Below, in pieces: positions 50,315 through 58,784 of a stretch of DNA of 64,000 nucleotides. The stretch is from NCBI GenBank assembly GCA_006844765.1, contig SPJV01000075.1:1-64000 (forward strand), in the 5' to 3' direction. Position 1 is the stretch's first letter. Every line of letters starts with the position of its first letter. This DNA is from Alphaproteobacteria bacterium. Lineage in GTDB: Bacteria > Pseudomonadota > Alphaproteobacteria > UBA8366 > Aestuariispiraceae. The notes under the pieces are model-generated. The model was not told the DNA's origin, did no database searches, and saw nothing but the letters and a program-made list of their open reading frames with translations. Position numbers and translations under genes: made by a program.

Positions 50315-51067
50315 ATGAAGGTCCTGGTGCCGGTCAAACGCGTCGTCGATTACAACGTCAAGATTCGTGTCAAAGCGGATCAGTCCGGCGTTGAAACGGC
50401 GAATGTCAAAATGTCCATGAACCCCTTCGACGAAATTGCTGTCGAACAGGCTGTCCGCATGAAGGAAGCCGGACAGGCGGAAGAGGTGATTGCTGTTTCC
50501 ATCGGCCCGAAGCAGAGCCAGGAGACCATTCGTACGGCTCTGGCCATGGGTGCTGATCGCGGCATTCTGGTCGAAGATGACGGCGAAGTTCAGCCGCTCG
50601 CCGTTGCCAAGATCCTGAAGGCGATTGCCGAAGCGGAAGGCCCGGGCATCATCCTCTGCGGCAAGCAGGCGATTGATGACGATGCGAACCAGACAGCCCA
50701 AATGCTGTCCGCATTGCTGGGTTGGGGGCAGGCGACCTTCATCTCCAAGATCGATATTGCCGGCGACGAAGCCACGGTAACCCGTGAAGTCGATGGCGGT
50801 CTGGAAGACATCAAAGTTAAGATGCCGCTGGTTGCGTCTGTCGATCTTCGCTTGAACGAGCCGCGCTATGCGTCGCTGCCGAACATCATGAAGGCGAAGA
50901 AGAAGCCGATTGATACCAAGACAGCTGCCGATCTGGGTGTGGACGCGACGCCGCGTCTGAAGACGCTCAAAGTCGTCGAGCCGCCGCCGCGTCAGGCTGG
51001 TGTCAAAGTCGCTGATGTCGCCGAACTGGTCGACAAGCTGCGTAACGAAGCCAAGGTCATCGCCTAA
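50315..51067 (+). CDS. etfB: Electron transfer flavoprotein subunit beta
   Basis: Beta subunit of 250 residues. It opens MKVLVPVKRVVDYNVKIRVK, has the AMP-binding region and the signature VDLRLNEPRYASLPNIMKAK followed by KKPIDTK. With the alpha subunit it carries electrons from acyl-CoA dehydrogenases to ETF-quinone oxidoreductase. GGAGGAA lies 14 bases before the ATG. etfA follows after 35 bases. The same order is standard. Acyl-CoA and hydroxyacyl-CoA genes (55279) lie nearby but not in the same unit. Confidence 0.97.
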   Translation: MKVLVPVKRVVDYNVKIRVKADQSGVETANVKMSMNPFDEIAVEQAVRMKEAGQAEEVIAVSIGPKQSQETIRTALAMGADRGILVEDDGEVQPLAVAKILKAIAEAEGPGIILCGKQAIDDDANQTAQMLSALLGWGQATFISKIDIAGDEATVTREVDGGLEDIKVKMPLVASVDLRLNEPRYASLPNIMKAKKKPIDTKTAADLGVDATPRLKTLKVVEPPPRQAGVKVADVAELVDKLRNEAKVIA

Positions 51068-51102
51068 GCGGCGCCACCCGATAGATTGGGAGAAATATTA
51101 AG

Positions 51103-52035
51103 ATGAGCACTCTGGTCATCGCCGAACATAATGGCGCCGAGATTCTGCCTCACACCCTGAACACGGTTGCGGCCGCGTCTCAGAATGGTGGGGATGTGCA
51201 TGTTGCGGTTATCGGCTCCGGCTGCGGCGACGCTGCTGCTGCGGCTGCGAAAATCGCTGGCGTCTCCAAAGTTCTCTGCGCCGATAGCGCAGATTTCAAC
51301 AGCCAGATGGCGGAAGCTGTCGCCCCGATGGTGGTCAGCCTTGCTGGCAACTACGGCACCATCATGGCGCCGGCCAACACCTATGGGAAAAACCTGATGC
51401 CGCGTGTCGCGGCGCTGATGGACGTCCAACAGATCTCCGAAGTTTCGGCGGTCCTGGGTGACAAGACCTTCGAGCGTCCGATCTATGCCGGTAACGCGAT
51501 TGCAACGGTTCAGTCTGAAGAAGCCACCGACATCGTCACCGTCCGCATGACGTCTTTCGACGCCGTGGCGGAAGAAGGCGGTTCTGCGGCGGTTGAAGCG
51601 GTCGACAGCACCGGCGGTTCCGACCTGTCCTCCTTCATTGGGCAGTCGGTCACCGAAAGTGATCGTCCGGAATTAACCTCTGCCAAAATCGTCATCTCCG
51701 GCGGTCGCGGTATGCAGTCCGGTGATAACTTCCCGATGCTGGAAAAGGTCGCTGATAAGCTTGGTGCCGCTGTCGGTGCCTCCCGCGCGGCCGTTGATGC
51801 GGGCTTCGTGCCGAACGATTATCAGGTCGGTCAGACCGGTAAGGTCGTCGCCCCGGATCTCTATATCGCTGTCGGTATCTCAGGCGCCATTCAGCACCTG
51901 GCCGGCATGAAAGATTCGAAGGTCATCGTCGCCATCAACAAGGATGACGAAGCCCCAATCTTCCAGGTTGCCGATTACGGTCTGGTCGCGGATCTCTTCG
52001 AAGCGGTCCCGGAATTGGATTCTGCACTGGGCTAA
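51103..52035 (+). CDS. etfA: Electron transfer flavoprotein subunit alpha
   Basis: Alpha subunit of 310 residues, which binds FAD. It begins MSTLVIAEHNGAEILPHTLN; the FAD domain has IVISGGRGMQSGDNFPMLEK, then GASRAAVDAGFVPNDYQVGQ, TGKVVAPDLYIAVGISGAIQ and NKDDEAPIFQVADYGLVADL, all as usual. Length is standard. GGGAGA precedes the ATG. An intrinsic terminator follows the stop, closing the etfBA unit. Confidence 0.97.
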   Translation: MSTLVIAEHNGAEILPHTLNTVAAASQNGGDVHVAVIGSGCGDAAAAAAKIAGVSKVLCADSADFNSQMAEAVAPMVVSLAGNYGTIMAPANTYGKNLMPRVAALMDVQQISEVSAVLGDKTFERPIYAGNAIATVQSEEATDIVTVRMTSFDAVAEEGGSAAVEAVDSTGGSDLSSFIGQSVTESDRPELTSAKIVISGGRGMQSGDNFPMLEKVADKLGAAVGASRAAVDAGFVPNDYQVGQTGKVVAPDLYIAVGISGAIQHLAGMKDSKVIVAINKDDEAPIFQVADYGLVADLFEAVPELDSALG

Positions 52036-52063
52036 ACCAACCCGACAGTGCTGATTTTCGCGG

Positions 52064-52096
52064 AAGGGCGGTCCAAGGCGGGCCGCCCTTTCTCTA
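52064..52096 (+). terminator. Intrinsic terminator after etfA
   Basis: AAGGGCGGTCC (52064-52074) pairs with GGGCCGCCCTT (52080-52090), one G-T pair, loop AAGGC, then TTTCTCT-like tail. It is 29 bases after the etfA stop. Confidence 0.82.
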
Positions 52097-52200
52097 TGTG
52101 CGATGGTCAATGGAGTTTGGTTTTCTGAATGGCAATTTACTGATCTGGATCAAAATTTATCACGCCCAGCCGAATAGGATAAATTTGGGAGTGAAACACT

Positions 52201-52992
52201 ATGCAACAAGCAAGAAATGCAACCATACCGCCGCCCCGGCCGCAATGTCGGGCGGCAATATTTGAGGATATCAGAATTGCTGTTAAGGCAGGGATTGGCG
52301 ATTTCATGAGCCGCCCGGCTCTCAGCCTATTGCTGGGTTTCCTCTTTGCCCTTTTCGGCGCGATCCTGATCGCCGGATTGACCGTCTTCGACCAGATATG
52401 GATTGCCATTGCCGCCGGCGTTGGCTTCCCCTTTGTCGCACCCTTCCTGGCTGCCGGGTTCTATGAGATGTCTCGCCGGATACAGGAGGGGCAGGCCTTC
52501 GGTGTGATGGACATTATCCTCGTTATTCTCCGCCAACAGCGGCGCGAGTTCGGATGGATGTCCTTTGTCATCTTGTTTGTCTTTTGGATCTGGGCCTATC
52601 AAATCCGACTCTTGCTGGCGATTATCCTGTTCAACACGTTCTATGGTTCTCTGTCGGAACTGGCCGTCGTCATTGTGACGACGCAGGAAGGGGTGGTGTT
52701 CCTGGCCATCGGGAGCATCATTGGCGCCGCTCTTTCAACAGCTCTCTTTTCCATCACAGTGATCGCCATGCCCTTACTGCTGGAGCGCGAAGTTGATTTC
52801 ATCACCGCGATGATAACCAGTGTGCAAGCGGTTCTAAAAAGCCCGGTGGTGATGCTTGGATGGGGCGCGACGATCGGGGCGCTGACGCTGCTCGCTGTTG
52901 CCCCGGCTTTGCTCGGGGTGATCGTCATCTTCCCGATCTTGGGCCATGCGACATGGCATTTTTATGGACGATTGATGGAACCAGCGGGCTAG
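52201..52992 (+). CDS. DUF2189 membrane protein
   Basis: Integral membrane protein of 263 residues with about six hydrophobic segments. The family features are AGIGDFMSRPALSLLLGFLF near the start, PFVAPFLAAGFYEMSRRIQE and the late LLEREVDFITAMITSVQAVL, then ILGHATWHFYGRL at the end. Function is unknown. The start is ATG 52201, after about 165 bases without a gene. It has no clear operon partner. Confidence 0.88.
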   Translation: MQQARNATIPPPRPQCRAAIFEDIRIAVKAGIGDFMSRPALSLLLGFLFALFGAILIAGLTVFDQIWIAIAAGVGFPFVAPFLAAGFYEMSRRIQEGQAFGVMDIILVILRQQRREFGWMSFVILFVFWIWAYQIRLLLAIILFNTFYGSLSELAVVIVTTQEGVVFLAIGSIIGAALSTALFSITVIAMPLLLEREVDFITAMITSVQAVLKSPVVMLGWGATIGALTLLAVAPALLGVIVIFPILGHATWHFYGRLMEPAG

Positions 52993-53075
52993 GGCGCGCG
53001 TATTGAGGCGGGCTTGCCTTGGTGGCAATGCCCATGCTTGCCCGAAGGGGCCTGTCCGCTGTAGGCTTCCGCCCC

Positions 53076-55130
53076 ATGACGTCAGAATTTTTACGCTCCG
53101 CCTGTCCGCATGACTGTCCTTCCTGCTGTGCATTGGAGGTTGAGCGCATTGATGCGCGCACCATCGGTAAGGTTCGGGGCAATGCTGCCAATGACTATAC
53201 CGCCGGCGTCATCTGCGCGAAGGTCTCCGCCTATAAGGAGAGGCAACACCATCCGGATCGCCTGACCCATCCGATGAAGCGCGTTGGCCCGAAGGGCACG
53301 GGTGCGTTTGAGCGCATCTCCTGGGATGAGGCGCTGGATACCGTTGCGGAGAATTTCAAGCGAGCCGAGGCGGAATACGGGCCGGAAACGGTCTGGCCCT
53401 ATCACTTTGCTGGCACGATGGGGCTTGTTCAGAGGGATAGCATCTTTCGACTACGGCATGCGTTCGGCTTCTCACGGATGGAACAGACGATCTGCACCGC
53501 CGCCCCGGATGCGGGTTGGAAGGCCGGTGTCGGAGCGATGCGTGGCGCTGACCCGCGAGAGATCCAGGAAAGCGACCTGATCGTTGTTTGGGGCGGCAAC
53601 CCTGTGTCGACCCAGGTCAATGTCATGACCCATGTTGCCAAGGCGCGGAAGGCACGTGGGGCCAAGCTGGTGGTTATCGATGTCTATGAAACCCCAACAG
53701 CGTCGGCGGCGGATATATTCTTGAAGGTACGCCCCGGCACCGATGGGGCGTTGGCGGTCGCCATCCTGCATGTGTTGTTCAAGGAAGGCCTGGCCGACCG
53801 GCAGTATCTCGCGGAATACACAGATTTCCCCGCCGATTTGGAAGCCCATTTGGAAAGCCGGGACCCGGCTTGGGCAAGCGAGATCACCGGCGTGCCGGTT
53901 GAGGATATCCTGGCCTTTGCGCGGCTCTATGGATCAACGCCGAAAAGCTTCATGCGTGTCGGCTATGGCTTCACACGCTCCCGCAACGGACCGGCTGCGA
54001 TGCATGCGGTCAGCTGTCTGCCTGCCGCGACCGGATCCTGGCGGCATAAGGGGGGCGGGGCGCTCTATACCAACCGGTCGATCTTTGGTGTCGATCAATC
54101 GATGGTTATGGCGCTCGACCGTTTTGACCGGTCTGTCCGCGAGCTTGATATGTGTCAGATCGGGCGCATTCTGGCCCGCGACGAGGTGGCGTTGAAAGGC
54201 GGTCCACCTGTCACCGCGATGCTGACCCAGAACGTTAATCCCGCTGATGTCGCACCGGAGAGCAATCTTGTGCGTGACGGGCTCCGGCGTGACGATCTGT
54301 TCCTCTGCGTCCATGAACAGTTCATGACCGAAACGGCCAAATTCGCCGATATCCTGTTACCGGCAACCACGTTCCTGGAATGCGACGATCTTTATCAGGG
54401 CGGCGGCCATATCTATCTGCAGGTTGCTAAGGCCATTCTGGAACCGCTGGGTGAATGCCGGGACAATACTGCTGTCATCAACGGCATTGCCAAGCGGCTG
54501 GGCACGGACCACCCGGCGTTTTCCATGTCCGCCTGGGACCTGATTGACGATGCCTTGACCCGCACAGGCTATCCCGATGCCGAAACCCTGCATGCGAAGG
54601 GATGGGAGAATTGTGTAAAACCCTTTGAGGAGATGCATTTCCTCAATGGCTTCGGTCACGCGGATGGGAAGTTCCATTTCTCCCCGGATTGGTCTGCGGT
54701 TGGGGAGACCCATTCAGACATGCCGCGCTTGCCCGACCATATGCCGGCCCATGACAGCAGCGATAAGGACCATCCTTTCCGCATGGTAACAGCACCGGCC
54801 CGTCGGTTCTTGAATACCAGTTTCACGGAAATGCCCTCGTCACTGAAGAAAGAGCGCGGGCCACGGGCGAAAATCCACCCGCAAGTCTGTGCGGAGATGG
54901 GACTTGCTGAAGGGGATCCAATTCGGGTCGGCAATAAACGCGGCGCTGTGACCGTCACGGTCGAGCCCTTTGATGAGCTTGATTTGAACACCGTGGTGGT
55001 GGAGAGCGTTTGGCCCGGTCATCACTTTCCGGAAGGAGTGGGGATCAATGCCCTGGTCAGTGCCGACAGGGCCCTGCCGAATGGTGGCGGTGTCTTTCAC
55101 GACACGGCTGTCTGGCTCGCCAAACCCTGA
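53076..55130 (+). CDS. Molybdopterin oxidoreductase
   Basis: Cytoplasmic molybdenum or tungsten enzyme of 684 residues from the DMSO reductase superfamily. An N-terminal 4Fe-4S site is formed by C10, C14, C18 and C47 (CPHDCPSCC, then VICAKV). Cofactor-binding stretches include SDLIVVWGGNPVSTQVN and KFADILLPATTFLECDDLYQ, and the end domain has EMGLAEGDPIRVGNKRGAVT. No TAT signal is seen. The substrate is unknown; formate dehydrogenase-like and biotin sulfoxide-type reactions are both possible for this subgroup. The start at ATG 53076 is chosen since the upstream 19 codons do not fit. No molybdenum cofactor genes lie beside it. Confidence 0.85.
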   Translation: MTSEFLRSACPHDCPSCCALEVERIDARTIGKVRGNAANDYTAGVICAKVSAYKERQHHPDRLTHPMKRVGPKGTGAFERISWDEALDTVAENFKRAEAEYGPETVWPYHFAGTMGLVQRDSIFRLRHAFGFSRMEQTICTAAPDAGWKAGVGAMRGADPREIQESDLIVVWGGNPVSTQVNVMTHVAKARKARGAKLVVIDVYETPTASAADIFLKVRPGTDGALAVAILHVLFKEGLADRQYLAEYTDFPADLEAHLESRDPAWASEITGVPVEDILAFARLYGSTPKSFMRVGYGFTRSRNGPAAMHAVSCLPAATGSWRHKGGGALYTNRSIFGVDQSMVMALDRFDRSVRELDMCQIGRILARDEVALKGGPPVTAMLTQNVNPADVAPESNLVRDGLRRDDLFLCVHEQFMTETAKFADILLPATTFLECDDLYQGGGHIYLQVAKAILEPLGECRDNTAVINGIAKRLGTDHPAFSMSAWDLIDDALTRTGYPDAETLHAKGWENCVKPFEEMHFLNGFGHADGKFHFSPDWSAVGETHSDMPRLPDHMPAHDSSDKDHPFRMVTAPARRFLNTSFTEMPSSLKKERGPRAKIHPQVCAEMGLAEGDPIRVGNKRGAVTVTVEPFDELDLNTVVVESVWPGHHFPEGVGINALVSADRALPNGGGVFHDTAVWLAKP

Positions 55131-55204
55131 GATTGCTGTGGGCTATACAGCATCGATGAAAAAATCCACTGCATGACACTTGCATTACGAAGCCGTCGGG
55201 CTCA

Positions 55205-55221
55205 AAGTTGCACTGCAACAT
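55205..55221. promoter_or_regulatory. PhaR-type operator before the 3-hydroxyacyl-CoA dehydrogenase
   Basis: AAGTTGCA-C-TGCAACAT has a perfect 6-1-6 core (GTTGCA-C-TGCAAC, 55207-55219). It lies 58 bases before the ATG, with a possible -10 CATAAG at 55219-55224. Two TGCAT half sites occur upstream near 55170 and 55181. Confidence 0.65.
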
Positions 55222-55278
55222 AAGCCGGCGGATCATCGAAAGCCGAACCGGCAACTGCGGGTGTGAGGAGAATTCCCA

Positions 55279-56151
55279 ATGTTTGATTCAATCGGTGTCG
55301 TGGGCGCCGGGCAGATGGGTCATGGGATCGCGCATGTATCTGCGCTGGCCGGGTCCGAAGTCCGGATACTGGATATATCCCAGGATGCGCTTGATCAGGG
55401 TGTGGTGGAGATCGAGAACAGTCTGCAGAAGCAGGTTGAACGCGGCACGATTTCCGACACTGCGAAAGACGAAGCGCTCAAACGGATTGAAACGGGGACC
55501 GACTACGCAATCTTCGCCGAATGCGACATGGTCATCGAAGCCGCTGTTGAGAATGAAGATGTCAAACGAGCGATCTTCAAGAAGACGATTGAGCATCTGA
55601 AGCCGGAAGCGCTTCTATCCTCCAACACGTCGTCGATTTCGATCACCCGGCTGGCGGCAAATACCGACCGTCCGGACCGCTTCTGCGGTTGTCACTTCAT
55701 GAACCCGGTGCCGAAAATGCGCCTGGTTGAGTTGATCCGTGGGCTTGCAACGTCCGAACAAACGTTCGATGCATTTACGGCCTATGCAGAAGCCTTGGGT
55801 AAGACTGTTGCGGTGTCAGAGGATTTCCCGGGTTTCATCGTGAACCGTATTCTTCTGCCGATGGTGAATGAGGCGATCTATACCCTCTATGAAGGGGTTG
55901 GATCGGTGACAGCCATCGATACAGCGATGCGGTTGGGGACCAATCATCCCTTAGGCCCGCTTCAATTGGCGGACTTTATCGGGTTGGATACATGCCTTGC
56001 CATCCTGCATGTGTTGCATGGCGATCTGGCGGATTCGAAGTACCGCCCTTGCCCGTTGCTGGTGAAATATGTTGAAGCCGGATGGTTGGGTGTGAAGACC
56101 GGACGCGGATTCTATGATTACTCTGCCGATGAGCCTCGTCCGACGCGCTGA
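55279..56151 (+). CDS. 3-hydroxybutyryl-CoA dehydrogenase
   Basis: NAD-linked (S)-3-hydroxyacyl-CoA dehydrogenase of 290 residues. The Rossmann loop is IGVVGAGQMGHGIAHVSALA, the catalytic His lies in RFCGCHFMNPVPKMRLVELI, and the C-terminal dimer domain has LGPLQLADFIGLDTCLAILH and GWLGVKTGRGFYDYS. It interconverts acetoacetyl-CoA and (S)-3-hydroxybutyryl-CoA, close to PHB and butyrate metabolism. A strong PhaR-type palindrome lies upstream and AGGAGA precedes the ATG. PHB needs the (R) isomer, so this enzyme is on the degradative or C4 side rather than the phaB step. Confidence 0.94.
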   Translation: MFDSIGVVGAGQMGHGIAHVSALAGSEVRILDISQDALDQGVVEIENSLQKQVERGTISDTAKDEALKRIETGTDYAIFAECDMVIEAAVENEDVKRAIFKKTIEHLKPEALLSSNTSSISITRLAANTDRPDRFCGCHFMNPVPKMRLVELIRGLATSEQTFDAFTAYAEALGKTVAVSEDFPGFIVNRILLPMVNEAIYTLYEGVGSVTAIDTAMRLGTNHPLGPLQLADFIGLDTCLAILHVLHGDLADSKYRPCPLLVKYVEAGWLGVKTGRGFYDYSADEPRPTR

Positions 56152-56170
56152 CAGAGTGACCTTGCGCGAC

Positions 56171-56920
56171 TTACGAGACGCGTCCGATCAATCCACCTAA
56201 CGGCCACCGGATTTCCCGCTTTTGCGTCGGATCGCCCCAAACGGCTGCCAGTCGGTCATGAACGTCGGGTATCGGGTCCGTTCCGATTTTCTCCCGGTAG
56301 ACCTTTGTGGCGGACCAGGTGCTGATATATCCCACAACAGTCTCCAGCGACCATGCCGCTTGCATTGCATGCTGTGTGATCTCCAGCCCAGCGAAAGGAA
56401 AGTTGAATTCGCTATAGCCGTTTTCGACATGGCGGCGTTCCGGTGGCCAATGGCTCCCGATCGGACCGTGGTAGATTTCCTGCAAGGTGTCATTCACAGG
56501 AGCATCCGCCTCAAGCGGACCATAGGTGATCAAGGCAAGGACCGCGCCGGGTTTCGCAACTCTTTGTACTTCCGCGTAGAAGGCCGCCAGATCAAACCAA
56601 TGCGCTGCTTGTGCCGCCAGGATTAGATCAACAGAACCGTCATTGAGCGGAGAGGCCTCGGCGGCGCCCCTCTGATAACTGATCTTGGGATGGGCGCGGG
56701 CATTTTCGATCTGCTTTTCACTCGGATCTGTCGCAGTGACCTGATCAAATACACTGGCGAGCCCTAAGGACGCCTGTCCATTGCCGCAGCCACAATCCCA
56801 GGCATGGTGGGTCTGTATGCACAATCCCGCGAGATCGTCGAACAGACCAGACGGGTAATCCGGGCGATAAAGCGCATAACTTGAGGCATTGGCGGAAAAA
56901 TGATCCTTAAATGCACTCAT
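56171..56920 (-). CDS. Class I SAM-dependent methyltransferase
   Basis: Methyltransferase of 249 residues. It reads YALYRPDYPSGLFDDLAGLC, then AWDCGCGNGQASLGLASVFD as the SAM-binding loop and VTATDPSEKQIENARAHPKI for the acidic end of strand two. VDLILAAQAAHWFDLAAFYA is the usual post-motif block of small-molecule or trans-aconitate-like enzymes. Substrate unknown. Its start overlaps the acyltransferase stop by four bases (56917-56920), so it is the last gene of the lipid A cluster. Confidence 0.88.
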   Translation of the reverse strand: MSAFKDHFSANASSYALYRPDYPSGLFDDLAGLCIQTHHAWDCGCGNGQASLGLASVFDQVTATDPSEKQIENARAHPKISYQRGAAEASPLNDGSVDLILAAQAAHWFDLAAFYAEVQRVAKPGAVLALITYGPLEADAPVNDTLQEIYHGPIGSHWPPERRHVENGYSEFNFPFAGLEITQHAMQAAWSLETVVGYISTWSATKVYREKIGTDPIPDVHDRLAAVWGDPTQKREIRWPLGGLIGRVS

Positions 56921-57816
56921 GACCGGCCCTTCTTCTTTTTCTTCTCATAAGGCCAGCGCCGGTGAACCCAGAACCAATCTTCCGGCTTCTCCCGTATCCA
57001 TTCTTCGAAGACAGTGTTGATGCTTCGGAGGAAGCTATCTCGATCTGCATCCTTGTCGCCGGTATCGGGAATTTCCAAGGGCGGGCAGATGGTCACGCGG
57101 AAGCGAGATCCCGGCAGCCGCTCATATCGGACCGGGATGATCGGGCAGCGCCAGCGCAGCGCGATATTGGCCGGCAAGGGGGCGGTCATGGCGTCATGGC
57201 CGAAGAAGGGAACCGGCACGCCCTCATTCAGTTTCTGATCGATCATAACCCCGATGCCGCCGCCATTCTGAATGACTTTGTAGAGCCGCCGCATGCCGTC
57301 GGTGCTTTGTTTGGGGATCAGATCGCCGGTAAAGGCTGCTCGCCGATAGCGTACATAACGCTCGATCAATGGATTGCGGGCGGGACGATAGATATTGGCC
57401 AGACGTAGGCCGCGCTGATGGGCGACCAGGGCGCCCACTTCCCAGTTTCCAAGATGGGCCGCAATAATGACGAAGGCGCCTTTCTCCGCCGCCTCTATCA
57501 TATGCTCGTCGCCAATGACTTCGACTTGCTCCGGGTCTTTGGTGTCGATCAGGTCGAGCCGTGCCCATTCCCCAGCCCCCCGACCGAGATTATTCCAGAC
57601 ACCCCGTATGATGCGGTTGATTTCATCCTGTGATTTCTCAGGAAAGGCGCGGGCCAGATTGCGTCTGGCGATCCCATCGGCCGGTAACAGGGGGCCGATA
57701 TAGCGGAAGAGAAATGTCCCAAAGGCGGCTGACCATCGCATCGGTAGTAAACGCAGGAATTCCAGGGCTGCGATTGCCGACACGGCTTGCAGGATGTGAA
57801 GGATCGATTTCATCAC
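56917..57816 (-). CDS. Lipid A acyltransferase (LpxL/HtrB-like)
   Basis: Inner-membrane acyltransferase of 299 residues that adds a secondary fatty acid to the lipid A precursor. The active motif is HLGNWEVGAL (H-x4-E), followed by IYRPARNPLIERYVRYRR and IGVMIDQKLNEGVPVPFFGH, and EWIREKPEDWFWVHRRWPYE at the end. A short N-terminal hydrophobic region (ILHILQAVSAIAALEFLRLL) anchors it. Basic C-terminus (KKKKKG). It overlaps lpxK and the methyltransferase gene by four bases each. Confidence 0.92.
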   Translation of the reverse strand: MMKSILHILQAVSAIAALEFLRLLPMRWSAAFGTFLFRYIGPLLPADGIARRNLARAFPEKSQDEINRIIRGVWNNLGRGAGEWARLDLIDTKDPEQVEVIGDEHMIEAAEKGAFVIIAAHLGNWEVGALVAHQRGLRLANIYRPARNPLIERYVRYRRAAFTGDLIPKQSTDGMRRLYKVIQNGGGIGVMIDQKLNEGVPVPFFGHDAMTAPLPANIALRWRCPIIPVRYERLPGSRFRVTICPPLEIPDTGDKDADRDSFLRSINTVFEEWIREKPEDWFWVHRRWPYEKKKKKGRS

Positions 57817-58784
57817 CCAAGCGCCGTCTTAAGCAGGCTTTCAATCTTTGCCGGATCGGAGACACAGAGGCCGACAGGCAGCGTTTCAATCCCGGGCCGT
57901 TCCGAGGATGATATGCGCATCAGGTCTTTCTCTGTCGTAATCGCGATGGCGCCGCACATGTCTGCTTTCTCTCGAATCGTCGCCAAGTCCTTCTGGGTAT
58001 ACCGATAGTGATCGGGATAGGGCAATGTCTCGATCAAATTCAATCCCATATCGCGCAGGGTCGTGAAAAACTTCTCCGGCATGCCGATCCCGGCAAAGGC
58101 GAGATAGGAAGCGTTTTTATCAAGTGCGTCTGGATTGCGGGGCTTGATCACAGCCTCCAGCATCGGAATGGGGCAGTTTGCCGATAAGCCATGTCGGTCG
58201 TCGCCGATGATCAACAACGCATCCGACCGCGTGAGGGCGTCTTGCCAAGGCTCTCGCAAAGGGCCGGCGGGAAAGACGGCGCCATTTCCAATGCCGAATG
58301 TGCCATTGGTGACAAGAATAGAGAGGGATTTCTCCAGACCCGGGTTCTGGAAACCGTCATCCATAATGATAACACTGGCCTTGCCGTTATCCTCTATCGC
58401 GCGCGCGCCGTCAGCTCTGTTGCGAGAAACCCAAGCGTCGCCGCTGCGCGCCAGTAATAGCGGCTCATCCCCAACTTCGTTAGCGCTGTGTTGAGTTGGA
58501 TCAACGTGCACCGGGCCTTTCAGACTGCCCCCATAGCCGCGGGACAGAAAGGCAGGGATGTGCCCCAAATCTTTCAGCAGTGATGCCACGGCGAGTGCCG
58601 TCGGTGTCTTTCCGGCTCCGCCCATCACCGCATTCCCGATACAGATCACCGGTAGCCTTGATCGATAGCCGGCGCGAGCGAGACGTGATCGGACGGCGCG
58701 GGTCTTCACCCAGGATGCCGGCGTCAATAGAAGGCGGGGAAGGCTGCTGCCCCCGGCCTGCCAGAATGCTGGCGGGGATCTCAC
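57813..58784 (-). CDS. lpxK: Tetraacyldisaccharide 4'-kinase
   Basis: Lipid A kinase of 323 residues that puts the 4' phosphate on the disaccharide. Walker A is VMGGAGKTPTALAVA; the conserved FLSRGYGGSLKGPVHV and VIIMDDGFQNPGLEKSLSIL follow. The N-terminal stretch RSPPAFWQAGGSSLPRLLLT is the usual membrane-association segment. Length is normal. Its start overlaps waaA and its end the acyltransferase gene, each by four bases. Confidence 0.95.
   Translation of the reverse strand: MRSPPAFWQAGGSSLPRLLLTPASWVKTRAVRSRLARAGYRSRLPVICIGNAVMGGAGKTPTALAVASLLKDLGHIPAFLSRGYGGSLKGPVHVDPTQHSANEVGDEPLLLARSGDAWVSRNRADGARAIEDNGKASVIIMDDGFQNPGLEKSLSILVTNGTFGIGNGAVFPAGPLREPWQDALTRSDALLIIGDDRHGLSANCPIPMLEAVIKPRNPDALDKNASYLAFAGIGMPEKFFTTLRDMGLNLIETLPYPDHYRYTQKDLATIREKADMCGAIAITTEKDLMRISSSERPGIETLPVGLCVSDPAKIESLLKTALG

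Noticed and set aside
56361..56369. TGCATTGCA, a PhaR-like core
   Set aside because: It lies inside the methyltransferase coding region without extended palindrome; one chance hit is expected.
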